This document shows, in pieces, positions 8,096 through 18,243 of a stretch of 64,000 nt of DNA. This DNA is from Natronomonas gomsonensis. Lineage in GTDB: Archaea > Halobacteriota > Halobacteria > Halobacteriales > Haloarculaceae. A model generated the notes under the pieces. The model saw only the letters and a program-made list of their open reading frames with translations, did no database searches and was not told where the DNA came from. Every line of letters begins with the position of its first letter. Position 1 is the first letter of the stretch. Both the position numbers and the translations under genes were made by a program. The stretch is taken from positions 1,488,001 to 1,552,000 of the forward strand of contig NZ_JACAWU010000002.1 of NCBI RefSeq assembly GCF_013391635.1, written 5' to 3'.

Positions 8096-11000
8096 TTATG
8101 ACGACCCACTGTCCCCAGACAATTGCTTCCGAACTGTAATCGCGTCTTCGGGTAGCAACCGATACGCCTGGAGGTGATACTCATCCCCTGCAGAGGTCAA
8201 CGCAATCATGTCTCCAGCCCCCTCAAGTTCCTCCGCACCGGGTTGATCAAGAATCACGCGAGAATCCGTATTCGAGGGTAGCTCGAAACTTACACGACAG
8301 TTGAAATTCGTCTTGATACTTCCGGACACAATATCTGCATCTGGACGCTGGGTAGCCAGTAAAATTGAGTAACCTAGAGCACGACCAATTTGTGCTAAGC
8401 GCCCAACAGCGTCCTCGAACTCATCCTGATTGTCCGAGAGAGACATAATTAGATCAGCGAACTCATCGATCACAATCACTCGATATGGGATCGGTTCAAG
8501 ATCCTGCATTGCGGCAAGTTTATTGAACTCTTGAACTGATGCCGCACCATGTTCACGGAGAGTCGCCCGCCGCTCTTCGAGTTCCCCCTCGAGTAGTGAG
8601 CGCAGATAGCCAACACAATCCTCGGCGTCATCGAGGTACGTGTCGATTTGAGGGAGAGATGCAAATCGGCCGAAGTCAATCCCTTTCGGGTCTAAGAGAC
8701 TCAACCGAACCCGAGTTGGAGGTTGGCAGGCGGCCAGACTACAGATACAACTGGCTAGAAAATTCGATTTTCCGGATCCAGTCGCGCCACCGATGAGCAT
8801 ATGATGTTCCTCAAGTAGATCCACAATGATGTGGTCATTCTCAGTATTAACCCCAAGCGGAATGTGGAGTGGCTCTCGAAGGGTTTCTCCCTGCTGTTCG
8901 AATGCTTCTCGGAGGTAGATATCCCGAGGTTCACCATGCGGGATCTCCAGACGGATTGCCCCTTCTGCAGGATTCGCAACACCGGTAATTGTCCCTGAGG
9001 CCTGCAGGTGCACACTAATCGAATCAAGTGCGTTGAGAATGCCACCAATCTTCTGACCAGATTTTGGCCGAACGTTCACTCCGAGTTTTCGTGGCCCGAT
9101 CGAGACATCAGCAGGATTCGGCTCATGAATATCTACACCAAGTGAGCCAAATTGCTCTTTGAGATCAGTGGTCAGACGAGAAATGTCAATCGTGATCGCA
9201 GTATCGGGACTCTGCGTCAGCGATCCCGTAAGCGACTCAAAGTCGGCTTCTCCCCAATCGAAGTCCAGACCCTGACCGTAATCTGTCTCGTCTTCAACGG
9301 TGGTACTACTACTCTCCGTATCTTCGCCCCGCTTCGTAGCATCGTCAGAGTCGGTCTCAGAATTCACGGAGTCAATTTCATCCTCCGAGTCTTCCGTCTC
9401 ATCACCATCTGTCCCAGTCTCACCAGAATGGTCTGCACTACCGGATTCTTGGACGATATCTGTCGCGGTGCCTAATTCGGATCCAGTTTGTGCGCGTTCG
9501 GAGGGGGAAACAGACTCCTCATCGTCGTCTGGTGAATCATCTGGCTCAACATCAGTTGTGGACGAGTCGTCCACGTCGGAATCAATTCCTTCATCGTCAT
9601 TATCAGCTGTCCCAGTCGATTCCACGTCTGACCCCGACGCAGGAGCTAGATTATACGAATCAAACACGAGCGGCCCCGTATCGAGATCGGGATGAATCTC
9701 GTTCTCACCAGTCGGTGGGTCGTTAATTAATGAAAGAACTGACGTTGGTAATTTGAGCACCCGAACACCGTCGCGGACACTTAACTCGGGAAGCGCAATA
9801 TTCTGCTGGATACGGATAACTTCACCCTTGTTCCCCGCAGCATCTGTAACCAGATCAATAGTATAATCGCCATCAATCAGCGCATTGGAGTGTTGTTCGA
9901 CGGTTTCGAGCCGCTCACTACTGAGAACGTCGTAGTGGTAGAGTCGGCGTGCAATCTTGGTGATAACATCGCCAAATTCGCTACGGAGCACCGATGTGTC
10001 CGCGTATGCCTCATCAGGCTCGAACAAATCGGTCAATTTCTCGCACGCACCGATGACCTGATCCACGCCCTTGCCGATACCTGCCGACCCACCCTTCGTT
10101 TCGACAACCCACATTTTCAGCGACAGATTCTCCGCTGTCTCATCCTTGGGAACGCCGATAAAGCAGAGATCATCCGATGCTTTACCGTCACCGAAGTACT
10201 GCAACAGTCCTTCTTCGTCGCTTCGGTAGCGCCGGTCATGGCGAGCGAACTCGGCGAGACTAATTGGGATCCACTCGTAAGCCGGAAGTTCACGTGCGAG
10301 CAGTTCGGCGCTCACGGCGAGCCCGCCGACTAACCCGAGCAGTTCTATAGTTGAGCTCCCCGTCGCCTGTTGGATATCAAGGGCCAGCTCGCCATCAATC
10401 GCTACCAAGCGGGTAAGGACGGTCTCAGGCGAGACGTCATCTAGTCCGGGCGTGTCATCCAGAACCTGTTGGAGTGACTGCAGATATGGGTCACGTTTGT
10501 CCGTGGTTGTGATCACGTCAAAGCCGGGGGAGGCTGCATCATACTGATCGCTGTAGTGAATCATCAACGTCTGGTCCGATACAGTCCCAGCCTGTGAAGT
10601 GGTACGCACGTAGAAGTCGAGGTCAACCTTCGGCTCAACATGTAGGACCCACAGTGACTCATCCCAGATACGAGGAAGATTCGTCTGGTCTGACGATGTA
10701 ATTACTTTACTCAGAGTCCGATCCGACGCAAATCCTTGGTCTCTCACACCTGCCTCCAATGCATTCACTGCAGCTCCAACACGGTTGAGCAAGTTGTCAT
10801 CGGATCCATTGAATGCCGCTCCAGACCGAGAAACGATATCACCACCACTGGAGTCAACCTCAATCTGGTCATGGGGCAATAGTCCATCCATACGGACCGC
10901 GCTGGGGAAGGTGTCGACTTCCATTGTCCCGGATTGTTCTTTTAGAATTCCTCGGAACAACGTTAAGTGAGCTGGTCTCCGTGTATCTTCATCAAATTGC

Positions 11001-13744
11001 TCGTCCGCATGGATGTAGGTGACGCGACGGTCAAGCAGATCAACAATATCTGTTTCATGAGACCGACTCCGGAGTGAATCACGGAGGGATGAATCCGTGG
11101 AATCCAAGGAGAAAAATCGTTCCAGCGTCTCTCCGTCGCCTGGGTCACCATAGATTTGGAGTGTGACCTGCGGTACATGCAATTCAGGGTGGTCAACCAT
11201 GAACTCGAAGAAATCAAACAGACCCTCGATTACTGGGCCGAGGTCACCCATATTTATTAGATTGATTTTCAACTGCCGTTCCTCATGAAGGGTAAACAGC
11301 AGTGGAAACGCCCTAGCAAAGGCCTCTAACTTGTCCGCAACGACATCTGAGATGTAATCTGGGGTCGTTGATCCAGGACCTTCTATCGGGGCATAAGCCG
11401 CCCAAAGGTGGTTGTTCCCTATTTGCAAACCTGAAAAAATATCATCAGCCGCTTGGCTCCACCGATACGGATTAAAGCCAGCCGGATTAAACACTGATTT
11501 GAACCGCGCGAATCGAAATCCCTCCGTCTGGCCGTTTGTAACCAGCTCTTCGCGCCACTCACTGAGTCGGAGACCGTACGCGAGCATCAACGGATGGAAT
11601 GGCGTCAGATACTCCACATCACCAGATGATGATCGGATCGTCCCAAGATCGCGGTAGGGGTTAAACGTGATTACTGCTGCTCCCTGATCAAGGCGTTCGA
11701 CAGCCCGTAGATACGTCGATAGTACCTGCTCAACAGTCGCCTGGGTTTCGTCGTCCCACGGATCCGTGGATGGGATCGTCCCTCTGTCCTCGAAGTGGGC
11801 AAACAGTTGTGTGTACGCGTCAATGAGATCCGCAGCCACGTGTTCAAGTTCGTCCTTTTGCGGAATCCCGGTACCTACACCTGTTTCTTCGGTCACACGA
11901 GGGGCTATCGTACCATCATTGACCATCAGCTCTTCAAGCTGTAACAATCGCTGGTCAGTCTCTGGAAGCTCAATCAGTCCACCGTTTGGCGAGTGGAACT
12001 CACCACTATCCAGATCAGTCACAACCGCAGAGTCAACTAAGAGGCCATCGTCAGCCCAATTGTCTGAATCGGTAATTGCTGCAAACGACAGCGGGAGTGG
12101 CACCTCCCCTCGGTTAGCTTCCTCAATTTCCGAGAGGAAGTCAATCGCGACCGGAACGGGGGTATCTTCCGATTCGATGATCTGACATCGTAAACGATCG
12201 ACTTTCGGTGGTGCTTTCGGTCGTAACAATACCGGCCGTGAGAGCGTGATCGTTTGCGATTCGTTTTGAATATCTTCGACAATCCGGTCTGCATCAGATT
12301 CGCGCGACGGATCGAGCGGAATTGCACTCTCATTTCGAACTATGAGTGCTTCATTTTCAACGTCGACAGCAAACGTGTCGTCCCCAATGGAATCGAAGAA
12401 CCACGTCGGAACGATCGCGATGTCGAATTGGTTCTGGGGTGTCCCACGACGTTCCTTGTGACCGACATAGACCTTGAGACTGTAATAATGCGGAGCCTCA
12501 GGATCTAGTCCAGAGAGCGAAATATGGATTTCATCATCATTAACGGAGACACCGTCGGTCCGCTCTCCAGCGCTGTTTACGAATTCTAATGGTTCGTCTG
12601 ATACATCAACATCGTATGTGATCGTGGCGCCGAAGGAACCACCAGGGGCAGTTGCAACAATACTCCGGTCGCCCGCTGTCTCTGATCCGGAGCCATAGAC
12701 GTTTACTGCGTCTGTTTCAACGTCTAACGATTCAAATTCCGGCTCCTTAGTTTCCTCTCGGCCGCCTCCACCGGATCCAGAACGGATAGGTCCACCACGA
12801 TCACCGTCATCACCACCATCTTCGCCAGGTTCAGGCGATGAACTTAGTTCTCCCTCCTTTGCTTCGGACCTAGTGACCGCTGCCCAATCCGTTCGGCTCA
12901 GAATGTCATTAATGAAGTCCTCATCATAGTAGGCAGCCAATTCGGACCGAGTATCCTTTGTGACAGCCATTGCGTCCTGAATCCGCTCGGCATGAGTGCT
13001 GTTCTGATCCAGAATTTGCTCTGCTTGACTAACGAGGTTGTCTTCGTCCTCGGATTTTTCGAACCAGTCATTATTGAATTCCGTCTCGGTCAGGTACGTA
13101 CCGAGTTCGGGGATGAGCCCAGATAACTGTCCTCCGTCTTCGTTGGCACAGGCATCATAAATGCGACAATAGATACGCAGTGGCTCAAGGTTTTCCATGG
13201 GGTCATCTGGGAAATTCAGCTCTGATTCGATCGCCCGTATAAGCGCCCGTCCAGGGGTGTTAAGCGGAGACAAGTCAGACCGGATTCGGTCTTCAAATTC
13301 TGACAACGGTAGCTGCCCATCTGCGGTAAACAAGGCATGAGTCGTATCAAGCGTCTCAATTCCGACACCCGCCTCATAGATCATCAATAGGGCTGCATTC
13401 GATTCTGTACGCCCGCGTTCAGCTAACACATTCCGGATCGTCGTTGCATACCAGCGAGACACTTCGTACGACTCGGTTACATCATCACCAGAGGCACGTA
13501 CAAGGACGATATGAAGCGGTGTTCCGGCCACCTCAATAGTCGGGATTGATTGGGTTACCCCCTCGTACTCGACTTCTTGATTAGTGAACTCAGATGCCAG
13601 TTCATCAATGATGGCTTCACAGACATTTTTAGCGGTCTCATCATTCGGGAATTCTGCCTCATATCGATCTCCGGGCTGAGGATCTAGTGTCGATGTTTGG
13701 GTATGAAACCACTTGGCTAGCGCGTCTTCAAATTGCCTGGACAT
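8096..13744 (-). CDS. dptH: DptH/DndH-like protein: FtsK-type translocase with nuclease-like core
   Basis: This giant protein (1,882 aa from the chosen start) resembles DptH, the large subunit of the Dnd phosphorothioate-dependent restriction module. The C-terminal quarter is FtsK-like: a beta-domain-type stretch ending 'RDIYLREAFEQQG', Walker A GGATGSGKS near residue 1655, Walker B 'VIVIDEFADLIM' near 1758, and 'ILLATQRPDADIVSGSIKTN'. Near residue 1215 'LCFIGV...KMWVVETKGGS' has the spacing of a PD-(D/E)xK nuclease core (E-x-K). An Asp/Ser/Glu-rich linker covers about 1370-1490. The ATG at 13744 was preferred over the upstream one at 13804 because GGGGAGG lies 8 bases before it; it overlaps dptG by 17 bp. 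The assignment rests on operon layout and motifs. Confidence 0.72.
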   Translation of the reverse strand: MSRQFEDALAKWFHTQTSTLDPQPGDRYEAEFPNDETAKNVCEAIIDELASEFTNQEVEYEGVTQSIPTIEVAGTPLHIVLVRASGDDVTESYEVSRWYATTIRNVLAERGRTESNAALLMIYEAGVGIETLDTTHALFTADGQLPLSEFEDRIRSDLSPLNTPGRALIRAIESELNFPDDPMENLEPLRIYCRIYDACANEDGGQLSGLIPELGTYLTETEFNNDWFEKSEDEDNLVSQAEQILDQNSTHAERIQDAMAVTKDTRSELAAYYDEDFINDILSRTDWAAVTRSEAKEGELSSSPEPGEDGGDDGDRGGPIRSGSGGGGREETKEPEFESLDVETDAVNVYGSGSETAGDRSIVATAPGGSFGATITYDVDVSDEPLEFVNSAGERTDGVSVNDDEIHISLSGLDPEAPHYYSLKVYVGHKERRGTPQNQFDIAIVPTWFFDSIGDDTFAVDVENEALIVRNESAIPLDPSRESDADRIVEDIQNESQTITLSRPVLLRPKAPPKVDRLRCQIIESEDTPVPVAIDFLSEIEEANRGEVPLPLSFAAITDSDNWADDGLLVDSAVVTDLDSGEFHSPNGGLIELPETDQRLLQLEELMVNDGTIAPRVTEETGVGTGIPQKDELEHVAADLIDAYTQLFAHFEDRGTIPSTDPWDDETQATVEQVLSTYLRAVERLDQGAAVITFNPYRDLGTIRSSSGDVEYLTPFHPLMLAYGLRLSEWREELVTNGQTEGFRFARFKSVFNPAGFNPYRWSQAADDIFSGLQIGNNHLWAAYAPIEGPGSTTPDYISDVVADKLEAFARAFPLLFTLHEERQLKINLINMGDLGPVIEGLFDFFEFMVDHPELHVPQVTLQIYGDPGDGETLERFFSLDSTDSSLRDSLRSRSHETDIVDLLDRRVTYIHADEQFDEDTRRPAHLTLFRGILKEQSGTMEVDTFPSAVRMDGLLPHDQIEVDSSGGDIVSRSGAAFNGSDDNLLNRVGAAVNALEAGVRDQGFASDRTLSKVITSSDQTNLPRIWDESLWVLHVEPKVDLDFYVRTTSQAGTVSDQTLMIHYSDQYDAASPGFDVITTTDKRDPYLQSLQQVLDDTPGLDDVSPETVLTRLVAIDGELALDIQQATGSSTIELLGLVGGLAVSAELLARELPAYEWIPISLAEFARHDRRYRSDEEGLLQYFGDGKASDDLCFIGVPKDETAENLSLKMWVVETKGGSAGIGKGVDQVIGACEKLTDLFEPDEAYADTSVLRSEFGDVITKIARRLYHYDVLSSERLETVEQHSNALIDGDYTIDLVTDAAGNKGEVIRIQQNIALPELSVRDGVRVLKLPTSVLSLINDPPTGENEIHPDLDTGPLVFDSYNLAPASGSDVESTGTADNDDEGIDSDVDDSSTTDVEPDDSPDDDEESVSPSERAQTGSELGTATDIVQESGSADHSGETGTDGDETEDSEDEIDSVNSETDSDDATKRGEDTESSSTTVEDETDYGQGLDFDWGEADFESLTGSLTQSPDTAITIDISRLTTDLKEQFGSLGVDIHEPNPADVSIGPRKLGVNVRPKSGQKIGGILNALDSISVHLQASGTITGVANPAEGAIRLEIPHGEPRDIYLREAFEQQGETLREPLHIPLGVNTENDHIIVDLLEEHHMLIGGATGSGKSNFLASCICSLAACQPPTRVRLSLLDPKGIDFGRFASLPQIDTYLDDAEDCVGYLRSLLEGELEERRATLREHGAASVQEFNKLAAMQDLEPIPYRVIVIDEFADLIMSLSDNQDEFEDAVGRLAQIGRALGYSILLATQRPDADIVSGSIKTNFNCRVSFELPSNTDSRVILDQPGAEELEGAGDMIALTSAGDEYHLQAYRLLPEDAITVRKQLSGDSGSS

Positions 13745-15197
13745 ACATTGCCTCCCCACTGTCACTCTGTTTCTGTAGCAGTCCCATCTCCTCGAGCTGC
13801 TCAATCAATTCCTGCTTGGACCGATGGTCAAATTGTATTCCTCGTTGTAACATGTATTGCCAGAATTCGTCGATGTGACCACGCTCTTTTTGCGCGTCAA
13901 AAAGGCGAGCAAACATGCGAAGGCTCGCCCGATCCAACCGAAGAATCGTTCCGACGCGCTGCCGGCGTTCAATGTACCGCCGTTCAGTTCCACGACCAAG
14001 TTGATACACAGCCTTGAATCCCATCGTGTAGGCAGTCTGGGATTCCGGGGACTTCCCCATATTTTCGTAGTACCGACGTACAGCGTGGGAGAATCGGATT
14101 GCAGCATCGTCAAGCTCGAACTCCTCATCGGGCCGCTGTTCCTCGGGGAATTCGTCAAGAAGGCGTGAGACAACCTCTGCTTGAAGATCCACTGGGAACT
14201 CGTTCAGCGCTTCTGTGAGAGTGTATGGCCGTGATTCGACCTCGTTCGATTCGTCTAAGCCGATGTCAACTACATGACTAAGCACTGCCAACCGCCCCCA
14301 AGAGTCGTATAAATGGCGTTCAATACCACCGCCCCCCCACTCTGTCGCAAATTGTCGTGATTTCGACGCGGCCTCATTTTCCATCCCGAAATAGAGGGGT
14401 TGGAGTTCGAATTTATACTCGAAGGGGGGCCCATCTTGTATCGAATCATATTCTTCAGCCAACGTAACGCTCACCTGCAAAAAATACATCATATAGTGAT
14501 AACACAATAGGTCACGGAGCCCCCGCATCCAACGAGATGACGACTCTGTTGACTGTAAATCAAGCCATGCTTCCAAATCGGCCTGAAACGCAGACGCACA
14601 TTCCGGCACAAGGGTCGGAATAATATTGTACTGATCCTCGGTCAATAATTCGTTCGCACCCATGTCCGTCGTGTCATCCTCAAGATTTTTCGCTGCCTCG
14701 ATAGCCAACTTTTCAACGAGGTTTGAGTACGGCATCTCGAACAGTTCATGAACAAACCGTTCATGCAATTCTTCATTAATCCGATTTTCCTCCGGTTCAG
14801 TCATCAACATCCAGTACCATCGCCACCAATTCCGCGGCTGATCCACCTCTAAGACCGTCGCCATCACCCGGTGAAACGGAATAACGTACGGTCGTGTTGC
14901 CGCGCCCGACCGACGTACACCTCGTTCACCGGTTGTAATGTAGCTTGCTTCAAAGGCCTTCCAGAGTTCAGATGCAGTCTGCTCAATCTCCGACAGATAT
15001 GATAAGTTCTTGAATTCCTCTTCTAATTCGTATGGTGTATGCTCAGGATCAGCTCCGAGGACACCTGCTAATGTCTCTGATAGCGTCGCCTCACGGAGAG
15101 TCCCGGATGGCGAGGCTGGGAAGAATGCTTGCTGGTTCGTGCGGTCAGGTGCGCGATTTGAACGACCCCAGTCAGGTACAAACCCGAAGTCTCTCAT
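13728..15197 (-). CDS. dptG: DptG/DndG-like protein of a three-gene restriction-like operon
   Basis: The 489-residue protein has no motif I can name. It is assigned as DptG-like from its place between a DptF-like ATPase and a DptH-like FtsK protein and from its length (the DptG family is about 400-450 aa). It is largely helical and soluble. Its ATG overlaps the DptF-like stop (TAATG), with GGAGGG about 8 bases upstream, and its end overlaps dptH, so the three genes form one translationally coupled operon. In known Dnd systems DptF, DptG and DptH act together to restrict unmodified DNA. The order dptF-dptG-dptH is the canonical one. Confidence 0.65.
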   Translation of the reverse strand: MRDFGFVPDWGRSNRAPDRTNQQAFFPASPSGTLREATLSETLAGVLGADPEHTPYELEEEFKNLSYLSEIEQTASELWKAFEASYITTGERGVRRSGAATRPYVIPFHRVMATVLEVDQPRNWWRWYWMLMTEPEENRINEELHERFVHELFEMPYSNLVEKLAIEAAKNLEDDTTDMGANELLTEDQYNIIPTLVPECASAFQADLEAWLDLQSTESSSRWMRGLRDLLCYHYMMYFLQVSVTLAEEYDSIQDGPPFEYKFELQPLYFGMENEAASKSRQFATEWGGGGIERHLYDSWGRLAVLSHVVDIGLDESNEVESRPYTLTEALNEFPVDLQAEVVSRLLDEFPEEQRPDEEFELDDAAIRFSHAVRRYYENMGKSPESQTAYTMGFKAVYQLGRGTERRYIERRQRVGTILRLDRASLRMFARLFDAQKERGHIDEFWQYMLQRGIQFDHRSKQELIEQLEEMGLLQKQSDSGEAMYVQAI

Positions 15198-16924
15198 TAG
15201 ATTCCCTCCGATTCGACGGTGATTCCAAGATCTCCCTCTTTGACAGTAATACTCCGAGAGCCAGTTCGGTTCTCAATAGTCACAGATTGACGCTTCTCTG
15301 TAAAATCATCTAGTCGTGAGTGGAGCATTCTAATTGCGTGTGACCTATTTAGATCGGTCGCATTGGGGGTGTAGCCATCTCTAATTTGGGTCATCAATCG
15401 ATACGTCTGGAAGGATAGTGGAATCGGGACTGGCGAGTCCATCTCCGGTGGTGGTTCCGCAATCAGTTTGATTCGGCCTGGAACGACTAGAGACCGTGAT
15501 TCCTTACCTGATTTGTCTGTATCAATGTTCGGCTCGTTCCATTGGGAGAGAAAACGATAGTCAGGAGACCGATATCCGTCAACGAATTCCACGAGATCGT
15601 CATCACGTTGTCTTCCCGTCCAGCTACTAAGGGCGGTTTTCGTCGTGTTAAGCAATGTTTTGACGTCTTCTATGAGATCTGGGTGATCCTCTTCCTGTCC
15701 AAAGTATGTGATGCCAGCAACGAACTGGTCGAACGGCGGATCATCAAGGACCGTGTCGCCAGCCTCCAATGTCATATACTGCTTCCTCAGCAGCGTTCGG
15801 ACCTTTTTTGTCGTCGATTTGAATTCGATTGCCGGGATTTCCGAGAGTTGGCCGTCAAGCTCTGACTTATCGGCCCCCCAGCTCAGTGCTTTTTGATCAG
15901 TGCTGAAGCTCGTATAGCTAGCTGGGTCAAGGGAACTAACACTTGCGTCTTGGTGGCTCTGGATAGATTCGAATAATGAGTTCCAAACGATATCGGATTC
16001 TGTAGCCTCTAGGTGCCCATCGGCAATTGCGGCGCCGACTGGACAGCTTTCATGACCAGGGAGGTCGTGCAGTCCCGTCGGGAGGAGCAATGAGGCGATA
16101 TTATCGATAATTGTTCGTGGGTTCAGGTAGGATCCCGTGGTTACACTCCAGCCTGCTAGAAGGCGGGCTATTTGATCTTTGACAGCCGTTTGTGTGAGTT
16201 GGCGTATGTTATACTGTAAGAGGCATTCGTCGCCAGCAGGACACCTCTCCATTTCATGCTCAAATGCGTCAGTAAAGGGGCTCTCTTCGTTTGTCGGATC
16301 AAATCGGTCTAGGAGATCGCGGACTAATCCCTCGCCGAGATGATCCGGGTGTGTCCGATAGGTTCGGCGATGGCTTAAGTTGATTACCGTAATGTTTGAC
16401 GCTCCCGAGTTGTGTATCGGCACACTTTGCGAGGTTTTTAACGCCTCCCAGACTGGCTGGAATTCTTCTGGTGTATCTCGACGTTCAAAGTAATCCACAG
16501 CAAGCCCATAATTGATTGCAAGAGCGCTTCGCTGTCCGGCCCCTGTCTCTACATCACCAACGACATCGTCGAAGAAGGATGTTAGGCGATCTGCATAATC
16601 ACCGTCCCGGCGTCGAGACTCCGTTGCGTCCATATTAACGCGTTCTTGTGGAAGTTCGTCGGTGTGCTCAAAACCGCGTGCGAGGAGCGCGCTCTTTCCG
16701 TCACCGGCGCTTCCCGTTAGGATGAGGAGTTGTCCATCTTCTGTGTCGGCCTCTTTAAAAAATGAGGAAACGTGTTCGTCCTCCTCTTGTTCGATATAGA
16801 GTTGGTTCCGGAGAGGATCATCATCCGTATGTCCACCAACGATTGCAACCTGTTGTCCGCGTTGGCAGGCGTACAACAACTCGTAGAGAGTTTCGGTTTC
16901 TTCAGGACCGGGATCAGGAGCCAT
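15197..16924 (-). CDS. dptF: DptF/DndF-like P-loop ATPase
   Basis: This 575-residue AAA/STAND-like ATPase is the first gene of the operon. Walker A is 'LTGSAGDGKSALL' (GSAGDGKS at residues 71-78), the G-x-x-GDGKS form seen in DptF proteins. A Cys pair at 'RCPAGDECLL' (near 230) and another Cys at 'ESCPVGAAI' (near 300) may bind metal. The ATG at 16924 has no Shine-Dalgarno; a TATA-like ATATTAAAA about 15-25 bases upstream suggests a short or leaderless transcript. No DndA-E modification genes are adjacent, which is unusual for a module that needs host DNA to be marked. Confidence 0.7.
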   Translation of the reverse strand: MAPDPGPEETETLYELLYACQRGQQVAIVGGHTDDDPLRNQLYIEQEEDEHVSSFFKEADTEDGQLLILTGSAGDGKSALLARGFEHTDELPQERVNMDATESRRRDGDYADRLTSFFDDVVGDVETGAGQRSALAINYGLAVDYFERRDTPEEFQPVWEALKTSQSVPIHNSGASNITVINLSHRRTYRTHPDHLGEGLVRDLLDRFDPTNEESPFTDAFEHEMERCPAGDECLLQYNIRQLTQTAVKDQIARLLAGWSVTTGSYLNPRTIIDNIASLLLPTGLHDLPGHESCPVGAAIADGHLEATESDIVWNSLFESIQSHQDASVSSLDPASYTSFSTDQKALSWGADKSELDGQLSEIPAIEFKSTTKKVRTLLRKQYMTLEAGDTVLDDPPFDQFVAGITYFGQEEDHPDLIEDVKTLLNTTKTALSSWTGRQRDDDLVEFVDGYRSPDYRFLSQWNEPNIDTDKSGKESRSLVVPGRIKLIAEPPPEMDSPVPIPLSFQTYRLMTQIRDGYTPNATDLNRSHAIRMLHSRLDDFTEKRQSVTIENRTGSRSITVKEGDLGITVESEGI

Positions 16925-17046
16925 ATGTGGTGGGTTGAGTTTTAATATCTAGATACATATACCTGTGTGAACTACTGATCTACAATGTGTATATACCTAC
17001 GGGCTCTTTTTTAGCCAGTTATATCGGGAGATAGATGCAGTGCGTA

Positions 17047-17206
17047 GAAGCAGCCTACTCAGATGCCGGTTGAAACTGAAATTCGATGTCGTATATCGCG
17101 TTCTCGGCCTTGCTTCAACCGCCTACGGGTCCATCTGAAACGAGTCTCATCAGACTGCCAACGACCGGCAGAACTCGCTTCAACCGCCCAAGGGTCCATC
17201 TGAAAC
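17047..17206 (-). CRISPR. Inverted CRISPR mini-array (two repeats plus one degraded)
   Basis: Repeats at 17112-17141 and 17177-17206 read GCTTCAACCGCC..GGGTCC, the reverse complement of the main array's repeat, so this array runs on the minus strand. A badly degraded third repeat (about 16/30 matches) occupies 17047-17076 at its distal end. The two spacers (17142-17176 and 17077-17111) are 35 bases each. The spacer at 17077-17111 matches spacer 44 of the main array at 31 of 35 positions. Its leader would lie to the right, in the cas6 promoter region. Confidence 0.88.
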
Positions 17207-17400
17207 CATGCCCAATTCAGGACATGGAGCGTCTATCGGCCATGTTTTCTATAAGCCTATTCCATCGACCCTCAATAGCAGTGTAACGTATAAAAGTCGA
17301 TGAACTAAGAAATCGATTCGTCGAATAGGGTGCGAGTATTATCAGGTGATTCCCATTCAACCGTGGCGATACGGTTCTACTTTCACCTCGCTGGGTAAGG

Positions 17401-17410
17401 ATATAAATAT
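17401..17410 (+). promoter_or_regulatory. TATA-like box upstream of cas6
   Basis: ATATAAATAT lies 66 bases before the cas6 ATG; a start site about 25 bases downstream would leave a leader of roughly 45 nt. A second candidate (TATAAAAG, 17289-17296) lies further upstream. One of them probably drives the cas operon. Confidence 0.4.
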
Positions 17411-17475
17411 CTCCCCGAGGACGGAGTGGACGCAATGCCTCCTGAATATATTGGGGTTGGTGGGTGATCGTATAG

Positions 17476-18243
17476 ATGCGTATACTAGTGCGCCTCCGAG
17501 CGCGCATGGACGCAGCTTACGACAACCGATACCACAACAAGCTCCGCGGTCGGATATGGAACGCTCTCGAAGGGACGGAATATGGCGAAATCCACGATGA
17601 AAACCGCCCGAAACCATTCACCTACAGTAACCCATTTCCACCGGGTGATATGGAGGAAGGCGATGAGCGAACGCTTCTAGTTGCCTCCACAGACGAGGAG
17701 TTACTTGCTCACGTGGCGGCCGACCTCCAAGATAATCCAGAGCTGAATATCGGAGAGATGCCCTTCACCGTCACAGACGTGAGCGCGCTCTCACCGGATG
17801 TTGGTGAACCAGGGACATCGGGCACCATCGAAACTGGAACTGGCCTCCTTGTTCGCATACCCCCCTGGCGATTCGAGGAATACGGTATTGATACCGAGCA
17901 CGACGAAGCTGAGTTCTGGCGCCCCGAACACACAATGGAACCGCTTCAGAACCAACTTGAAGCGAACCTCGATAAGAAACACGGCCTGTTCTGTCCGGAC
18001 TACCTCCCGGGGCCATCCGATGTCGATGGTGATCTGTTCGACGGATACGAACTCATCAAGACGTTCGCGATTCCGGTCACCGTAACAGAAGGCCGCGAAG
18101 AGACATGGGTGTTGAGCAAGTGGCGGTTCGATTACACAGTCAGAGATGACGATCATCGGCGACACCTGAATCTCGCCTTAGACGTTGGAATCGGGGAGCG
18201 GAACTCCCTCGGATTCGGGTTCGTAAACAAGGTGGAAGCATGA
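17476..18243 (+). CDS. cas6: Cas6 CRISPR RNA endoribonuclease (type I-B)
   Basis: The 255-residue protein should cut the array transcript within each repeat to release crRNAs with an 8-nt 5' handle. The C-terminus carries the Cas6 glycine-rich loop ('GIGERNSLGFGFVNKV', from residue 238), and a candidate catalytic His lies at residue 20 in 'NRYHNKLRG'. It is the first gene of the operon; its stop overlaps the cas8b start (ATGA). A partial Shine-Dalgarno (GGTGGGTGAT) lies about 10 bases upstream. Confidence 0.88.
   Translation: MRILVRLRARMDAAYDNRYHNKLRGRIWNALEGTEYGEIHDENRPKPFTYSNPFPPGDMEEGDERTLLVASTDEELLAHVAADLQDNPELNIGEMPFTVTDVSALSPDVGEPGTSGTIETGTGLLVRIPPWRFEEYGIDTEHDEAEFWRPEHTMEPLQNQLEANLDKKHGLFCPDYLPGPSDVDGDLFDGYELIKTFAIPVTVTEGREETWVLSKWRFDYTVRDDDHRRHLNLALDVGIGERNSLGFGFVNKVEA

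Larger units (their letters stand above)
16925..17475. other. Divergent control region between the dpt-like and cas operons
   Basis: These 551 bases hold the dptF promoter (AT-rich, 16930-16970), the inverted CRISPR mini-array (17047-17206), and two TATA-like boxes pointing toward cas6 (17289-17296 and 17401-17410). Apart from these I see nothing coding. Confidence 0.6.

Noticed and set aside
8096-16924. Assignment of the three-gene operon to BREX, DISARM or the archaeal Pbe system
   Set aside because: No PglX-type methyltransferase, PglZ, BrxC or DrmA/B-like protein is seen, and the set of GDGKS ATPase, middle protein and giant FtsK protein fits DptF-G-H best. Pbe cannot be fully excluded without profile searches.
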